From NCBI RefSeq assembly GCF_031020795.1, contig NZ_JAVHJP010000003.1, positions 303,408-367,407 of the forward strand: DNA of 64,000 nucleotides, given 5' to 3'. The first letter of the stretch is position 1. Each line of letters begins with the position of its first letter. The DNA is from Hydrogenophaga pseudoflava (lineage in GTDB: Bacteria > Pseudomonadota > Gammaproteobacteria > Burkholderiales > Burkholderiaceae_C). Shown in pieces: positions 1-8,400 of the stretch. The notes under the pieces were generated by a model. The model was given only the letters and a program-made list of their open reading frames with translations, ran no database searches and was not told the origin of the DNA. A program made the translations under genes and the position numbers.

Positions 1-200
1 AACAGTGCAGCATCGACCAACCCCCCGGCATCCGCCAGGCGGTGGAGTTGCTGACCGCGCGCCGCGGCGACCTGCACGCCGCCCACCACGAGGTCATGGA
101 ATGCCTGGGCCGCATGATCTGGGAAAGCCAGCGCTCGGGCCGCCCGCCCGACGGGCAGGCCTACATCGACCAGGTGCGGCGCCGCGCCACCCAGGACTGA
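1..200 (+). CDS. DUF1841 family protein, C-terminal part (5' end outside window)
   Basis: The reading frame is open from the window edge (first full codon at 3) to a TGA at 198-200, about 65 residues. It contains the motif CSIDQPPGIRQAVELL followed by HHEVMECLGRMIWESQRSG, which I recognise as the conserved C-terminal half of DUF1841, a short soluble protein of unknown function common in Burkholderiales and relatives. The start codon and N-terminal half lie upstream of the window. It ends at a bidirectional terminator shared with the convergent cytochrome gene. Confidence 0.85.
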   Translation, partial: QCSIDQPPGIRQAVELLTARRGDLHAAHHEVMECLGRMIWESQRSGRPPDGQAYIDQVRRRATQD

Positions 201-230
201 AAAAAAAGCCGCTCACGGAGCGGCCTTTTC
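201..230. terminator. Bidirectional intrinsic terminator between DUF1841 gene and cytochrome c4
   Basis: A 7-bp GC-rich stem (208-214 pairs with 218-224, 3-base loop) is followed by CTTTTC on the plus strand and by eight T residues on the minus strand. It lies between the stops of two convergent genes. The minus-strand reading, for the cytochrome, is the stronger terminator. Confidence 0.9.
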
Positions 231-245
231 ATGGGCGGGCAGAGG

Positions 246-914
246 TCAGCGGAAGCGCGACTGCGGCACCGTCTGCAGGTCGCCGTCCAGCGAACCCAGG
301 TACTTGGCGATTTCGCGCATCTCGGCGGGCTTGAACTGCTTGGCGATGCCCGCCATCACACCGTTGGAACGGCCGACCACGTTGTTGCCTTCGACCGTGT
401 AGGACTTGAGCGCGACGTAGAGGTAGTCCGCGTGCTGGCCGGCGATCTTGGGATAGCTCGGATCGATGGGCTTGGCGAAGTTGGCGCCGTGGCAGGAGGC
501 GCAAGCGCCCTTCTGGATGAGGGCGGCGGCCGCGGTGTTTGCGGTCTTCGGGGTGTCGGCGGGGGTCGCACCGGCCTGGGCCGAGTAGAACGCGGCCAGA
601 TCGGCCATGTCCTGCTCGCTCAACGAACCGGCGATGCCGCGCATGGACGGATGCTTGCGGTCGCCCTTCTTGTAGGCGGTCAGCGCGGAGACGATGTACT
701 TGTCGGACTGGCCCGAGATCTTGGGAACCTTGTGGATCTCGGGGAAGCTGTTCTGGTAGCCAGCGATGCCGTGGCAACCGATGCACATTTCAGCCTTCTT
801 CTGACCGGCTTCGGCCGAACCGGTCACGCCTTGCGCCTGGGCAGCCGAAACCGCTGCAAGAAGGGTCGCAGCGGCGACAACAGTACGGGCGAACGTAGGC
901 AGCAGTTGGATCAT
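246..914 (-). CDS. Cytochrome c4-type diheme c-type cytochrome
   Basis: A 222-residue exported electron carrier. A signal peptide at residues 1-28 ends ...SAAQAQ. Two CXXCH heme sites, CIGCH (44-48) and CASCH (138-142), sit in two homologous halves, each with a later Met suited as axial ligand (HPSMRG, NGVMAG). This is the cytochrome c4 plan: a periplasmic, often membrane-associated donor to terminal oxidases. I chose the ATG at 914 because it starts a clean signal peptide; an in-frame ATG at 953 would add 13 non-signal residues and overlap the FNR box. It is transcribed alone, away from the MoxR operon. Confidence 0.92.
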   Translation of the reverse strand: MIQLLPTFARTVVAAATLLAAVSAAQAQGVTGSAEAGQKKAEMCIGCHGIAGYQNSFPEIHKVPKISGQSDKYIVSALTAYKKGDRKHPSMRGIAGSLSEQDMADLAAFYSAQAGATPADTPKTANTAAAALIQKGACASCHGANFAKPIDPSYPKIAGQHADYLYVALKSYTVEGNNVVGRSNGVMAGIAKQFKPAEMREIAKYLGSLDGDLQTVPQSRFR

Positions 915-939
915 TTTGCAAGCACAATGAAGTGGACGA

Positions 940-953
940 TTGATAAAAATCAA
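940..953. promoter_or_regulatory. FNR/ANR-type box, perfect TTGAT-N4-ATCAA
   Basis: The sequence TTGATAAAAATCAA matches all ten conserved positions of the FNR/ANR palindrome. It begins 26 bases upstream of the cytochrome start codon and 90 bases upstream of moxR. Relative to the TATAAT on the minus strand at 965-960 it would cover about +1 to +14 of the cytochrome transcript, a repressing position. For the divergent plus-strand operon its centre (946.5) could activate from about -41.5 if transcription starts near 988. Confidence 0.7.
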
Positions 954-959
954 CCAACG

Positions 960-965
960 ATTATA
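960..965 (-). promoter_or_regulatory. Probable -10 element (TATAAT) of the cytochrome c4 promoter
   Basis: Read on the minus strand the hexamer is exactly TATAAT, 46 bases before the cytochrome start codon. No good -35 hexamer is visible at 16-18 bp spacing, so an activator or an extended contact may be needed. The inferred start site falls at the edge of the FNR-type box. Confidence 0.5.
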
Positions 966-1042
966 TAGACTCGACCATCAACAACGGCTTATTGATAACC
1001 CTGACCCACAGGCCCATCCACCGCCCATTCCCCCGCTCCTCC

Positions 1043-1897
1043 ATGAAGTTCCAAGGCTCTGAAAACTACGTCGCCACGCAAGACCTGATGCTGGCGGTCA
1101 ACGCCGCCATCACGCTCAAGCGCCCGCTGCTCGTCAAGGGTGAACCGGGCACCGGCAAGACCATGCTGGCCGAGGAGGTGGCACAGGCGCTGGACATGCC
1201 GCTGCTGCAGTGGCACATCAAGAGCACCACCAAGGCGCAGCAGGGCCTGTACGAATACGACGCGGTGAACCGCCTGCGAGACAGCCAGCTCAACACCGCC
1301 GACAGCGCCGAGCGCGTGCAGGACATCCGCAACTACATCGTGCAGGGCGTGCTCTGGCAGGCATTCACCGCGGATCAGCCGGTCGCCCTGCTGATCGATG
1401 AAATCGACAAGGCCGACATCGAGTTCCCCAACGACCTGCTGCGCGAGCTCGACCGCATGGAGTTCTATTGCTACGAGACGCGCGAACTCATCAAGGCCAA
1501 GCACCGCCCCCTGGTGTTCATCACCTCGAACAACGAGAAGGAACTGCCCGACGCCTTCCTGCGCCGCTGCTTCTTCCACTACATCAAGTTCCCCGATGCC
1601 GACACGATGAAGAAGATCGTGGATGTGCACTTCCCCAGGCTCAAGGACGAGCTGCTGACGGCAGCGATGAAGACCTTCTACGACGTGCGCAACCTGCCCG
1701 GACTGAAGAAGAAGCCCAGCACCAGCGAACTGCTGGACTGGCTCAAGCTGCTGATGGCCGAGGACATCCCGCTCGATGCGCTGCAGAGCGCAGACAACAA
1801 GGTGTCGATCCCGCCGCTGGTGGGCGCCCTGCTCAAGAACGAGCAGGACACGACGCTGTTCGAAAAGCTGGTGTTCATGAACCAGAGGAACCGGTGA
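1043..1897 (+). CDS. MoxR-family AAA+ ATPase
   Basis: A 284-residue soluble AAA+ ATPase. Walker A is GEPGTGKT (33-40), Walker B is LLIDEID (116-122), and a sensor-1-like ITSNN follows. MoxR ATPases work with VWA-domain partners to insert cofactors or mature complexes, and here a VWA/CoxE protein is encoded three genes downstream in the same direction. The ATG at 1043 was chosen over a TTG at 992 because it starts the conserved N-terminus (KFQGSENYVA). The target complex is not identifiable from the context. Confidence 0.92.
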   Translation: MKFQGSENYVATQDLMLAVNAAITLKRPLLVKGEPGTGKTMLAEEVAQALDMPLLQWHIKSTTKAQQGLYEYDAVNRLRDSQLNTADSAERVQDIRNYIVQGVLWQAFTADQPVALLIDEIDKADIEFPNDLLRELDRMEFYCYETRELIKAKHRPLVFITSNNEKELPDAFLRRCFFHYIKFPDADTMKKIVDVHFPRLKDELLTAAMKTFYDVRNLPGLKKKPSTSELLDWLKLLMAEDIPLDALQSADNKVSIPPLVGALLKNEQDTTLFEKLVFMNQRNR

Positions 1898-1913
1898 AGG
1901 AGGATCAAGTCCC

Positions 1914-2063
1914 ATGATGAAAAAAATTGCCTGCATCGCCGCGCTTTTGGCATTGGTCTCGGCCTGCTCAAGCCCTGCAAGTGGCGGGCGCTGCGACAAA
2001 CCCAAGCGCAGCGATGGCTCCCAGCCGTACGACCCCTACTGCAGCGGCGAATACAACAAGTAA
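1914..2063 (+). CDS. Small predicted lipoprotein in the MoxR-VWA operon
   Basis: A 49-residue gene with a strong ribosome site (AAGGAGGA at 1897-1904) just after the moxR stop. The N-terminus has lysines, a hydrophobic stretch and a lipobox LVSAC at about residues 14-18, so the mature peptide would be a roughly 32-residue lipoprotein with two further cysteines (GGRC, PYCSG). I do not recognise a family. Its place in the operon suggests an envelope component, but the function is unknown. Confidence 0.7.
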   Translation: MMKKIACIAALLALVSACSSPASGGRCDKPKRSDGSQPYDPYCSGEYNK

Positions 2064-2078
2064 GAAGCCGTCAACGTC

Positions 2079-2303
2079 ATGAGCGACACATCCCGCCTGC
2101 TCAAGGAAGGTCTGTCCGACGCCGTCGGTTTCGTCGGTGGTGCGCTCGCGGCCTTCTGGATCGCGCGGGTGCTGGGCTTCGACCTGTTCGCGGATGGCTA
2201 CGGCGGCGGCAGTATCGGCGCCATCGTGGCGATCGGCCTCGGCGGCGGGCTGGGCCTGCAGATTGCGCGGCGCTGGCGGGCGGCCAATGCCGGCAAGGAC
2301 TGA
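2079..2303 (+). CDS. Small membrane protein of unknown function
   Basis: A 74-residue protein with two likely membrane segments: residues ~15-35 (VGFVGGALAAFWIARVLGF) and a Gly-rich one at ~43-62 (GGSIGAIVAIGLGGGLGLQI). It ends in a basic tail (RRWRAANAGKD). It lies 15 bases after the small lipoprotein gene and 19 bases before the VWA gene, in one transcription unit with moxR. No family function is known to me. Confidence 0.7.
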   Translation: MSDTSRLLKEGLSDAVGFVGGALAAFWIARVLGFDLFADGYGGGSIGAIVAIGLGGGLGLQIARRWRAANAGKD

Positions 2304-2322
2304 GGTCCGACGGAGGATTCAC

Positions 2323-3510
2323 ATGCTGATCGACTTCTTCTACACCTTGCGCGGGGCCAGGTTGCCGGTCTCGGTCAAGGAGTACCTGACGCTGCTCGAA
2401 GCGCTGAAAGCGGACGTGGTCGGGCCGACCAACCCCGAGGCCTGCACCATGGACGACTTCTACTTCCTGGCCCGCACCGCGCTGGTCAAGGACGAGAAGC
2501 ACTTCGACAAGTTCGACCGCGCCTTCGCGGCCTACTTCAAAGGCGTGGAGATGATCGCGGACTTCAGCAAGCCCATCCCCGCCGACTGGTTGCGCCAGGA
2601 GATGGAGCGCATCCTCTCCGACGAGCAGAAGGCCAACGCGCCCAGGATGGACTGGGACGAGCTGATGGAGACGCTGAAGAAGCGGCTTGAAGAGCAGAAG
2701 GAACGGCACGAGGGCGGCAGCAAGTGGATCGGCACCGGCGGCACCTCGCCCTTCGGCCACGGCGGCCACAACCCGCAAGGCATCCGCATCGGCGGCAAGG
2801 GTGGCAACAAATCGGCTGTGAAGGTCTGGGACCAGCGCGCCTACCGCGACTATGACGACACGCAGGAGCTGGGCACGCGCAACATCAAGGTGGCGCTGCG
2901 CCGCCTGCGCAAGTTCGCGCGCGAGGGGCACGATCTGGAGCTGGACCTGCCCGACACCATCCGCGCGACCGCCGCCAACGCCGGCTGGCTGGACATCAAG
3001 ATGATTCCGGAGCGGCACAACAACGTGAAAGTGCTGCTGCTGATGGACGTGGGCGGCACGATGGACGAACACATCCAGCGCGTCGAGGAGCTGTTCTCCG
3101 CCGTCAAGGCCGAGTTCAAGCACCTGGAGTTCTATTACTTCCACAACTGCGTCTACGACTACATGTGGAAGAACAACAAGCGCCGCTACGCCGAAAAGTT
3201 CCCGACCTGGGACATCATCCGCAAGTACAACAAGGACTACAAACTGATCTTCGTGGGCGACGCCACCATGAGCCCCTACGAGATCCTGCAGCCCGGTGGC
3301 AGCGTGGAATACAACAACGAGGAAGCGGGCGCGGAGTGGTTACAACGGCTCACACACGCGTTCCCGAAATTCGCCTGGATCAACCCGGAACCTCAGGGCG
3401 TGTGGCAGTATCGACAGAGCATCAGCATCGTCCAGCAACTCGTGGGGCAGCGCATGTTCCCGCTGACCCTCAAGGGGCTGGAAGACACGATGAGAATGCT
3501 CTCGAAATAA
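2323..3510 (+). CDS. VWA domain-containing CoxE-like protein
   Basis: A 395-residue protein of the CoxE/VWA family that partners MoxR ATPases. The C-terminal half carries the VWA fold: LLLMDVGGTMDEH stands in for the usual DxSxS metal-site motif and is degenerate (Gly-Gly-Thr). A Gly/His-rich linker (GGTSPFGHGGHNPQG) precedes it. The start at 2323 follows a ribosome site (GGAGG) and gives the conserved MLIDFFYTLR N-terminus; the frame is open further upstream but overlaps the preceding gene. It probably works with the MoxR protein in maturing a metalloenzyme or envelope complex. Confidence 0.88.
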   Translation: MLIDFFYTLRGARLPVSVKEYLTLLEALKADVVGPTNPEACTMDDFYFLARTALVKDEKHFDKFDRAFAAYFKGVEMIADFSKPIPADWLRQEMERILSDEQKANAPRMDWDELMETLKKRLEEQKERHEGGSKWIGTGGTSPFGHGGHNPQGIRIGGKGGNKSAVKVWDQRAYRDYDDTQELGTRNIKVALRRLRKFAREGHDLELDLPDTIRATAANAGWLDIKMIPERHNNVKVLLLMDVGGTMDEHIQRVEELFSAVKAEFKHLEFYYFHNCVYDYMWKNNKRRYAEKFPTWDIIRKYNKDYKLIFVGDATMSPYEILQPGGSVEYNNEEAGAEWLQRLTHAFPKFAWINPEPQGVWQYRQSISIVQQLVGQRMFPLTLKGLEDTMRMLSK

Positions 3511-3516
3511 GCCTGC

Positions 3517-5436
3517 ATGACCCTCACCCCCCGGCGCCGTGTGGCTTCCACACGGCTTTTTTGTCTGTTGTCGCTGCTGCTCCCGGGCCTGCCGCTGCAG
3601 GCGGCGGAGCCCGGGCACGGCGGCCCGCCGGAGACCAGCGACGCCCGCACTGCGCCTGAGCGTTTCGCAATCACGCTGCAGGCGCCGGGTGATCTGCAGG
3701 CCTTCCTCCTGCGCCACATCGAGCTGCAGCGCTACCGCCACCTGACGGACCTCGACAGCGGGGAGCTCGACCGCCTGCTGCTTGCCGCACCCGACAACCT
3801 GCGGCAGTTGCTGGGCACGCAGGGCTTCTTTTCTTCCGAGGTGGAGGTCACCCGCCGGCCGGGCGGCCCGGCGCTGGGCGAGGTGCTGATCCGCATCGAA
3901 CCCGGCCGGGCCACCCGGGTGACGTCCTCTGCGGTCTATTTCAGCGGCGACATCGCCAGCCACGCAGGGTCCGAGGAACAGCGTGAGACCGTGCGCCGCC
4001 GCAGCCAGCAGGCGGTGGGACAGACTTTTTCACAGGCGGCCTGGGACCGCACCAAGTCGGACACCCTGCGCCTGCTCAGCAGCGAGCGCTACCCGCGCGC
4101 GCGCATCGCCAACAGCCTGAGCGACATCGACGCCATCGGCCATGCCGCGCACTGGCACATCGAACTCGATTCCGGCGCACCGGTGCAGATCGGCGACGTG
4201 CGGGTGGAGGGCGCCGAACGCTACGACCCGCGCACGGTCGAGCGCCTGGTGCGGCTGGCCGGCCTGCGCCCGGGTGCCGACTACAGCCTCTCGCGCCTGC
4301 AGGACGCGCAGCAGCACATCGCCGACACCGGTTACTACAGCTCGGTGTTCGCCTATGTGGATCTGGATCAAGCGGGTGAGCCCGGCACCCCGGCGCCGGT
4401 GGTGGTGCAGGTGCGCGAGGCACCGCTGCAGAAGGTGGTGCTGGGCATCGGCGGCAGCACCAACAACGGACCGCGCCTCTCGGCCGAGCACCAGCACCTG
4501 CGCATGCCCCTCCTGGGCTGGCAGGCGCGCAGCAAGCTGCAACTCGAACGCAACGACCAGCTGCTGTCCACCGACTGGAGCGCGCCCGTCGAGGACGATG
4601 GCTGGCACTGGCTCACGGGCGGGCGCCTGGCGCGGCAGATCGACGGCGACAGCACCGTCTCCAGCCTGCGACTGAGCCTGGGCAAGGCACAGAACAGCCC
4701 GCGCATGGACCGGCGCTACTTCGTCCAGTACGACCGCGCCCGCACGGTGAACACCGCGCTCGCCAGCCTTTCATCGGACGGCAACGAGGCGGCCGTGTCG
4801 GTCAACTACGGCTGGACCTGGCGCCGCTTCGACCAGTTGCCTTTCCCTCAGAGCGGGTACGGCCTGGGCCTGACGCTGGGCGCCGGCACCACGCTGGGCA
4901 GCGAACGCAAGCCGTTTCTGAGCACACAGGCGCGCTGGCTGGCGTACTGGCCACTGGACCGCCTGCCCAGCCTCGGAACGGCGCCCATGGAGCCCGGCAC
5001 CTCCCCGCCGCCCAGCCGCAACGGCCGGCTCGCCCTGAGGCTGCAGGGTGGCGCGCTGCTGGCCGACACCACCGCCCGCATCCCCGACACGCAGCTGTTC
5101 CTCACCGGCGGCGACAACACGGTGCGCGGCTACGGCCTGCGCGACATCGGCGTGCCCCAGGCCGACGGCAGCGTCGCGCCGGGGCGCTACATGGCGGTGG
5201 CCAGCTTCGAATGGCAGCGCCCGATCTGGCGCGGCGGCGTGCGCACCGACTGGGAAGGCGTGCTCTTTGCCGACGCCGGCATCGTGACCAACCAACCCGC
5301 CCACACCAGCCCCAAGGTGGGCGTGGGTGCCGGGCTGCGCTACAACAGCCCGGTGGGGCCGCTGCAGCTGGACCTGGCCTACGGCCTGGGGCCCAAGCGC
5401 CTGCGCGTCCACCTCAACGTGGGGTTCAGTTTCTGA
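3517..5436 (+). CDS. tamA: TamA, outer-membrane assembly factor (BamA/Omp85 family)
   Basis: A 639-residue Omp85-family protein. A signal peptide (n-region RRRVASTR, hydrophobic core LFCLLSLLLPGL) ends near ...LQAAEP. POTRA-like repeats follow (for example the region with VRVEGAERYDPRTVERL), then a C-terminal 16-strand-type barrel ending LRVHLNVGFSF, with the typical aromatic terminus. TamA with TamB forms the translocation and assembly module spanning the envelope. The gene starts 6 bases after the VWA stop without a visible ribosome site, and an intrinsic terminator overlaps its codons ~7-16. It overlaps tamB by one base. Confidence 0.93.
   Translation: MTLTPRRRVASTRLFCLLSLLLPGLPLQAAEPGHGGPPETSDARTAPERFAITLQAPGDLQAFLLRHIELQRYRHLTDLDSGELDRLLLAAPDNLRQLLGTQGFFSSEVEVTRRPGGPALGEVLIRIEPGRATRVTSSAVYFSGDIASHAGSEEQRETVRRRSQQAVGQTFSQAAWDRTKSDTLRLLSSERYPRARIANSLSDIDAIGHAAHWHIELDSGAPVQIGDVRVEGAERYDPRTVERLVRLAGLRPGADYSLSRLQDAQQHIADTGYYSSVFAYVDLDQAGEPGTPAPVVVQVREAPLQKVVLGIGGSTNNGPRLSAEHQHLRMPLLGWQARSKLQLERNDQLLSTDWSAPVEDDGWHWLTGGRLARQIDGDSTVSSLRLSLGKAQNSPRMDRRYFVQYDRARTVNTALASLSSDGNEAAVSVNYGWTWRRFDQLPFPQSGYGLGLTLGAGTTLGSERKPFLSTQARWLAYWPLDRLPSLGTAPMEPGTSPPPSRNGRLALRLQGGALLADTTARIPDTQLFLTGGDNTVRGYGLRDIGVPQADGSVAPGRYMAVASFEWQRPIWRGGVRTDWEGVLFADAGIVTNQPAHTSPKVGVGAGLRYNSPVGPLQLDLAYGLGPKRLRVHLNVGFSF
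3536..3562 (+). terminator. Intrinsic terminator inside the 5' coding region of tamA
   Basis: A perfect 9-bp stem (3536-3544 with 3548-3556, 3-base loop) is followed by TTTTTT at 3557-3562. It stands 26 bases after the stop of the VWA gene, as expected for the terminator of the MoxR operon, yet it lies within the tamA signal-peptide codons. Translation of tamA across it could suppress termination. Confidence 0.75.
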
Positions 5437-8400
5437 TGCGGGCGGTGGTTCGGACCGGGCTGTGGCTGGCGGGCGGCGCACTGGTGCTGCTGCTCGCAGC
5501 GCTGGTCGCGCTCTGGCTCTGGGCCGACACGCCCGGCTCGCTTGCGCGGGCCCTGGGCTGGGCCGAACGCTGGACCCAGCAGGCGAGCGCATCACCAGGC
5601 CGCCTGCACACCGAGAGCGTCGAAGGCAGCCTGCGCGGCGGTGGGCGCATCGGCACGCTGCGGTGGTCGCAGGACGGCTTCTCGGTGCAGGCCGAAGGCG
5701 TGTCCCTGCAGTGGGGCGACGCGCTGTGGACCGACGCGCTGCGCGGCCGGGGCCTGCACATCCCGTCGCTGGCCATCCGCAGCCTGCGGGTGGACGACCA
5801 GCGGTCACCCACGCCAAGCGAGCCGCCGACCGACCTCAGCCTGCCGCTGCCCTTGAGCCTGGGGTTCTCGGTGGACCAGTTCGAGCTCACGGGCCGGCAG
5901 GCGCTCAGCGCCTCGGAGATCGTCGGGCACTACCGCTACGCCGCGCTGTCCACGCCCACGGAGGCGCCCACCCTGCCCGACACACCGGGCGTGAACGCCG
6001 CGCACCGGCTGCGACTCGATTCGCTGCAGTGGGCCGAGGGGCGCTACCGCGGGCAGCTCAACCTGGGCGCGCAGGCGCCGCTGCCCCTGGCGCTGGCGCT
6101 TCAAGGCGAGGTGCGCGGCCGTGTGCCCGACGGCACCACCCTGTCGTTGCACGCCGCGGCCAGCGTCAGCGGCACGCTGGCCGGCGTGGGCGCGGCGCTC
6201 GACATCCGGGCCCAGGCACAGCCCGCCGACGGTGCCACCGGTCCGGACGCCACCACCTTGTCGCTCACCGCCCGTGTCCTGCCCTGGGCCGACCAGCCCC
6301 TGCACAGCGCCGACGCGAACGCGCGCGCGCTCAACCTCGCCCTGCTCTGGCCCACCGCGCCGGTGACGGCGCTGAGCGGGCAGTTGAAGGCGCAGCCCGA
6401 CGGCGACGGCTGGCGCGCCCGGGTGCAGCTGGACAACGCCCGCGAGGGCCCCGCCGACCAGCGCGGCCTGCCACTGCAGCAACTGCAGGCCGACGTGCGG
6501 CAGCTTGGCGACCGCTGGACCGTCAGCGCACTGCAGGCGCGGCTGGGCGGCGGCACCTTGCAGGGCCAGGCCTCGTTCGCCTTGGGCACGGCGGGTGGAG
6601 CGGGCGCCACGGCCCTCACCGACTGGCAGGGCGAGCTGCAGGCCAAAGGCGTGCAAGCCACACGGCTGTGGAGCACCCTGCCACCCGGCGTGCTCGACGG
6701 CAGCGCCAGCGCGCGCGCCGCGCCCGCTCCCGCGCCGGCCGGTGCCATCGACCTGCAGGCGCAGCTGGCTGCGGTGGGCGCGCGGCTGCAGGGCCAGGGC
6801 CGGCTGGAACCGGCTCAGCGCAGCCTGCAGGGCCGCTGGGGCCTGGACCTGCCCGGGGCGCGGCTGGATTGGGACGGCCAGGCGGCCCACGGCAGCGGAC
6901 AGGGCGAACTGCGCGCGCGGCTGGACAACCCGTCCCGCCTGCTCGACTGGGTGCGCGGCCTGCGCAGCCTGCCGGTGTGGAGCGCGTCGGCGCGCGATGC
7001 GCTGGCCTCGCTGGACCGGCTGCGCGTCGACAACGGCGTCAACGCCCGGCTGCAGTGGTCGGGCGGCCTGGCCGCGCTGGGCTGGCCGGCACCCGCCACA
7101 GCGTCCACACCGGCCTCGGTCCCACCGCCCCGGCTGCAAGCCACACTGAACCTGCCCGGTCTCGGCTGGCAGGGCGGTGACGGCGCCGCACCGCTGCGCC
7201 TCGACGGCGTGGTGCTGAACGCCAACGGCCCGCTGGACGCCCTCGCCCTCACCGCCGCCGGCGCTGCCACCACCGGAGGCTGGCGCCTGGGCCTGGACGC
7301 CGGTGGCCAGCTGGGCATCGCCCTCGCCAGCGGCCGGCTCGACCTCGCCCGCCTGCAGCTGCGCCTGGGCCCCGAGCCGGCGTCGGCCCGTGTGCCCGGC
7401 TGGCGGCTGGCCAACACCACCCCGCTGCGGCTGGCGTGGACCCTGGACCCGACCGCGGGTCCGGCCCTGGACGCGGGCACCGGCGCGCTGGCGTTGAGCC
7501 CCCTGCCCGGCACGGCGACCGCGCCCGACACCCCACTGACCCTGGACTGGCAGCGTCTGGTGTGGCAGGCCGACACCCTGGACACACGGGGCCGGTTGCA
7601 GGGTCTGTCGCTGCCCTGGCTGGAAGCCTTCGCGGCCCTGGGGCAGGCGCCGCCGTCCCCTCTGGCCTCGAACGGCCTCGGCGGCGACCTGGTGCTCGAC
7701 GGCGACTGGGACCTGCGCCTGCCGGCGAACGCCGCCGACACGCTCACCCTGGCCGCCAGCCTGCAGCGGCGCAGCGGCGATCTGCGCTGGAACGGCGGCA
7801 ACGGCGGCCCGGAGGCGCCCCTGTCGGCCGGGGTGCGGGACGCGCGCCTGAGCCTGAACGTGCAGGACCGGCGGGTGCAGGCGGCGCTGCGCTGGGACAC
7901 CGAGCGCCTGGGCCAGGCCAGCGCAGACCTCTCCAGCACACTCGGCAGCGGGAGCGCGGGCAGCGACGACCCGCTCGAACGCTGGTGGCCCGCCAACGCG
8001 CCCCTCAGCGGCTCGGCGCAGGTGCGGCTGCCGCAGGTCGGCGTGTGGTCGCTGCTGGCGCCGCCCGGCTGGCGCATGCAGGGCACGCTCAGCGCCGACG
8101 CCCGACTGGGCGGCACGCGCGGATCGCCCGCATGGACCGGCAACCTGCAGGCCGACGAGCTGGCGCTGCGCTCCGTCGTCGACGGCATCGCGTTCACCAA
8201 CGGGCAGTTGCGCGCCACCCTCGCTGGCGAGCGCATCCGCGTCGATCGCTTCAGTCTTCAGGGCCCGGGGGGCGCGGCCAGCGGCGGCACGCTGGAAGCC
8301 AGCGGCCAGGCCGAGTGGCGCAGCGTGCCGGGCAGCCTGCTGCGCCAGCCCTACATCGAGCTGAAGGCGCAGGCACAGCGGCTGCGGATCTCCAGCCGTC

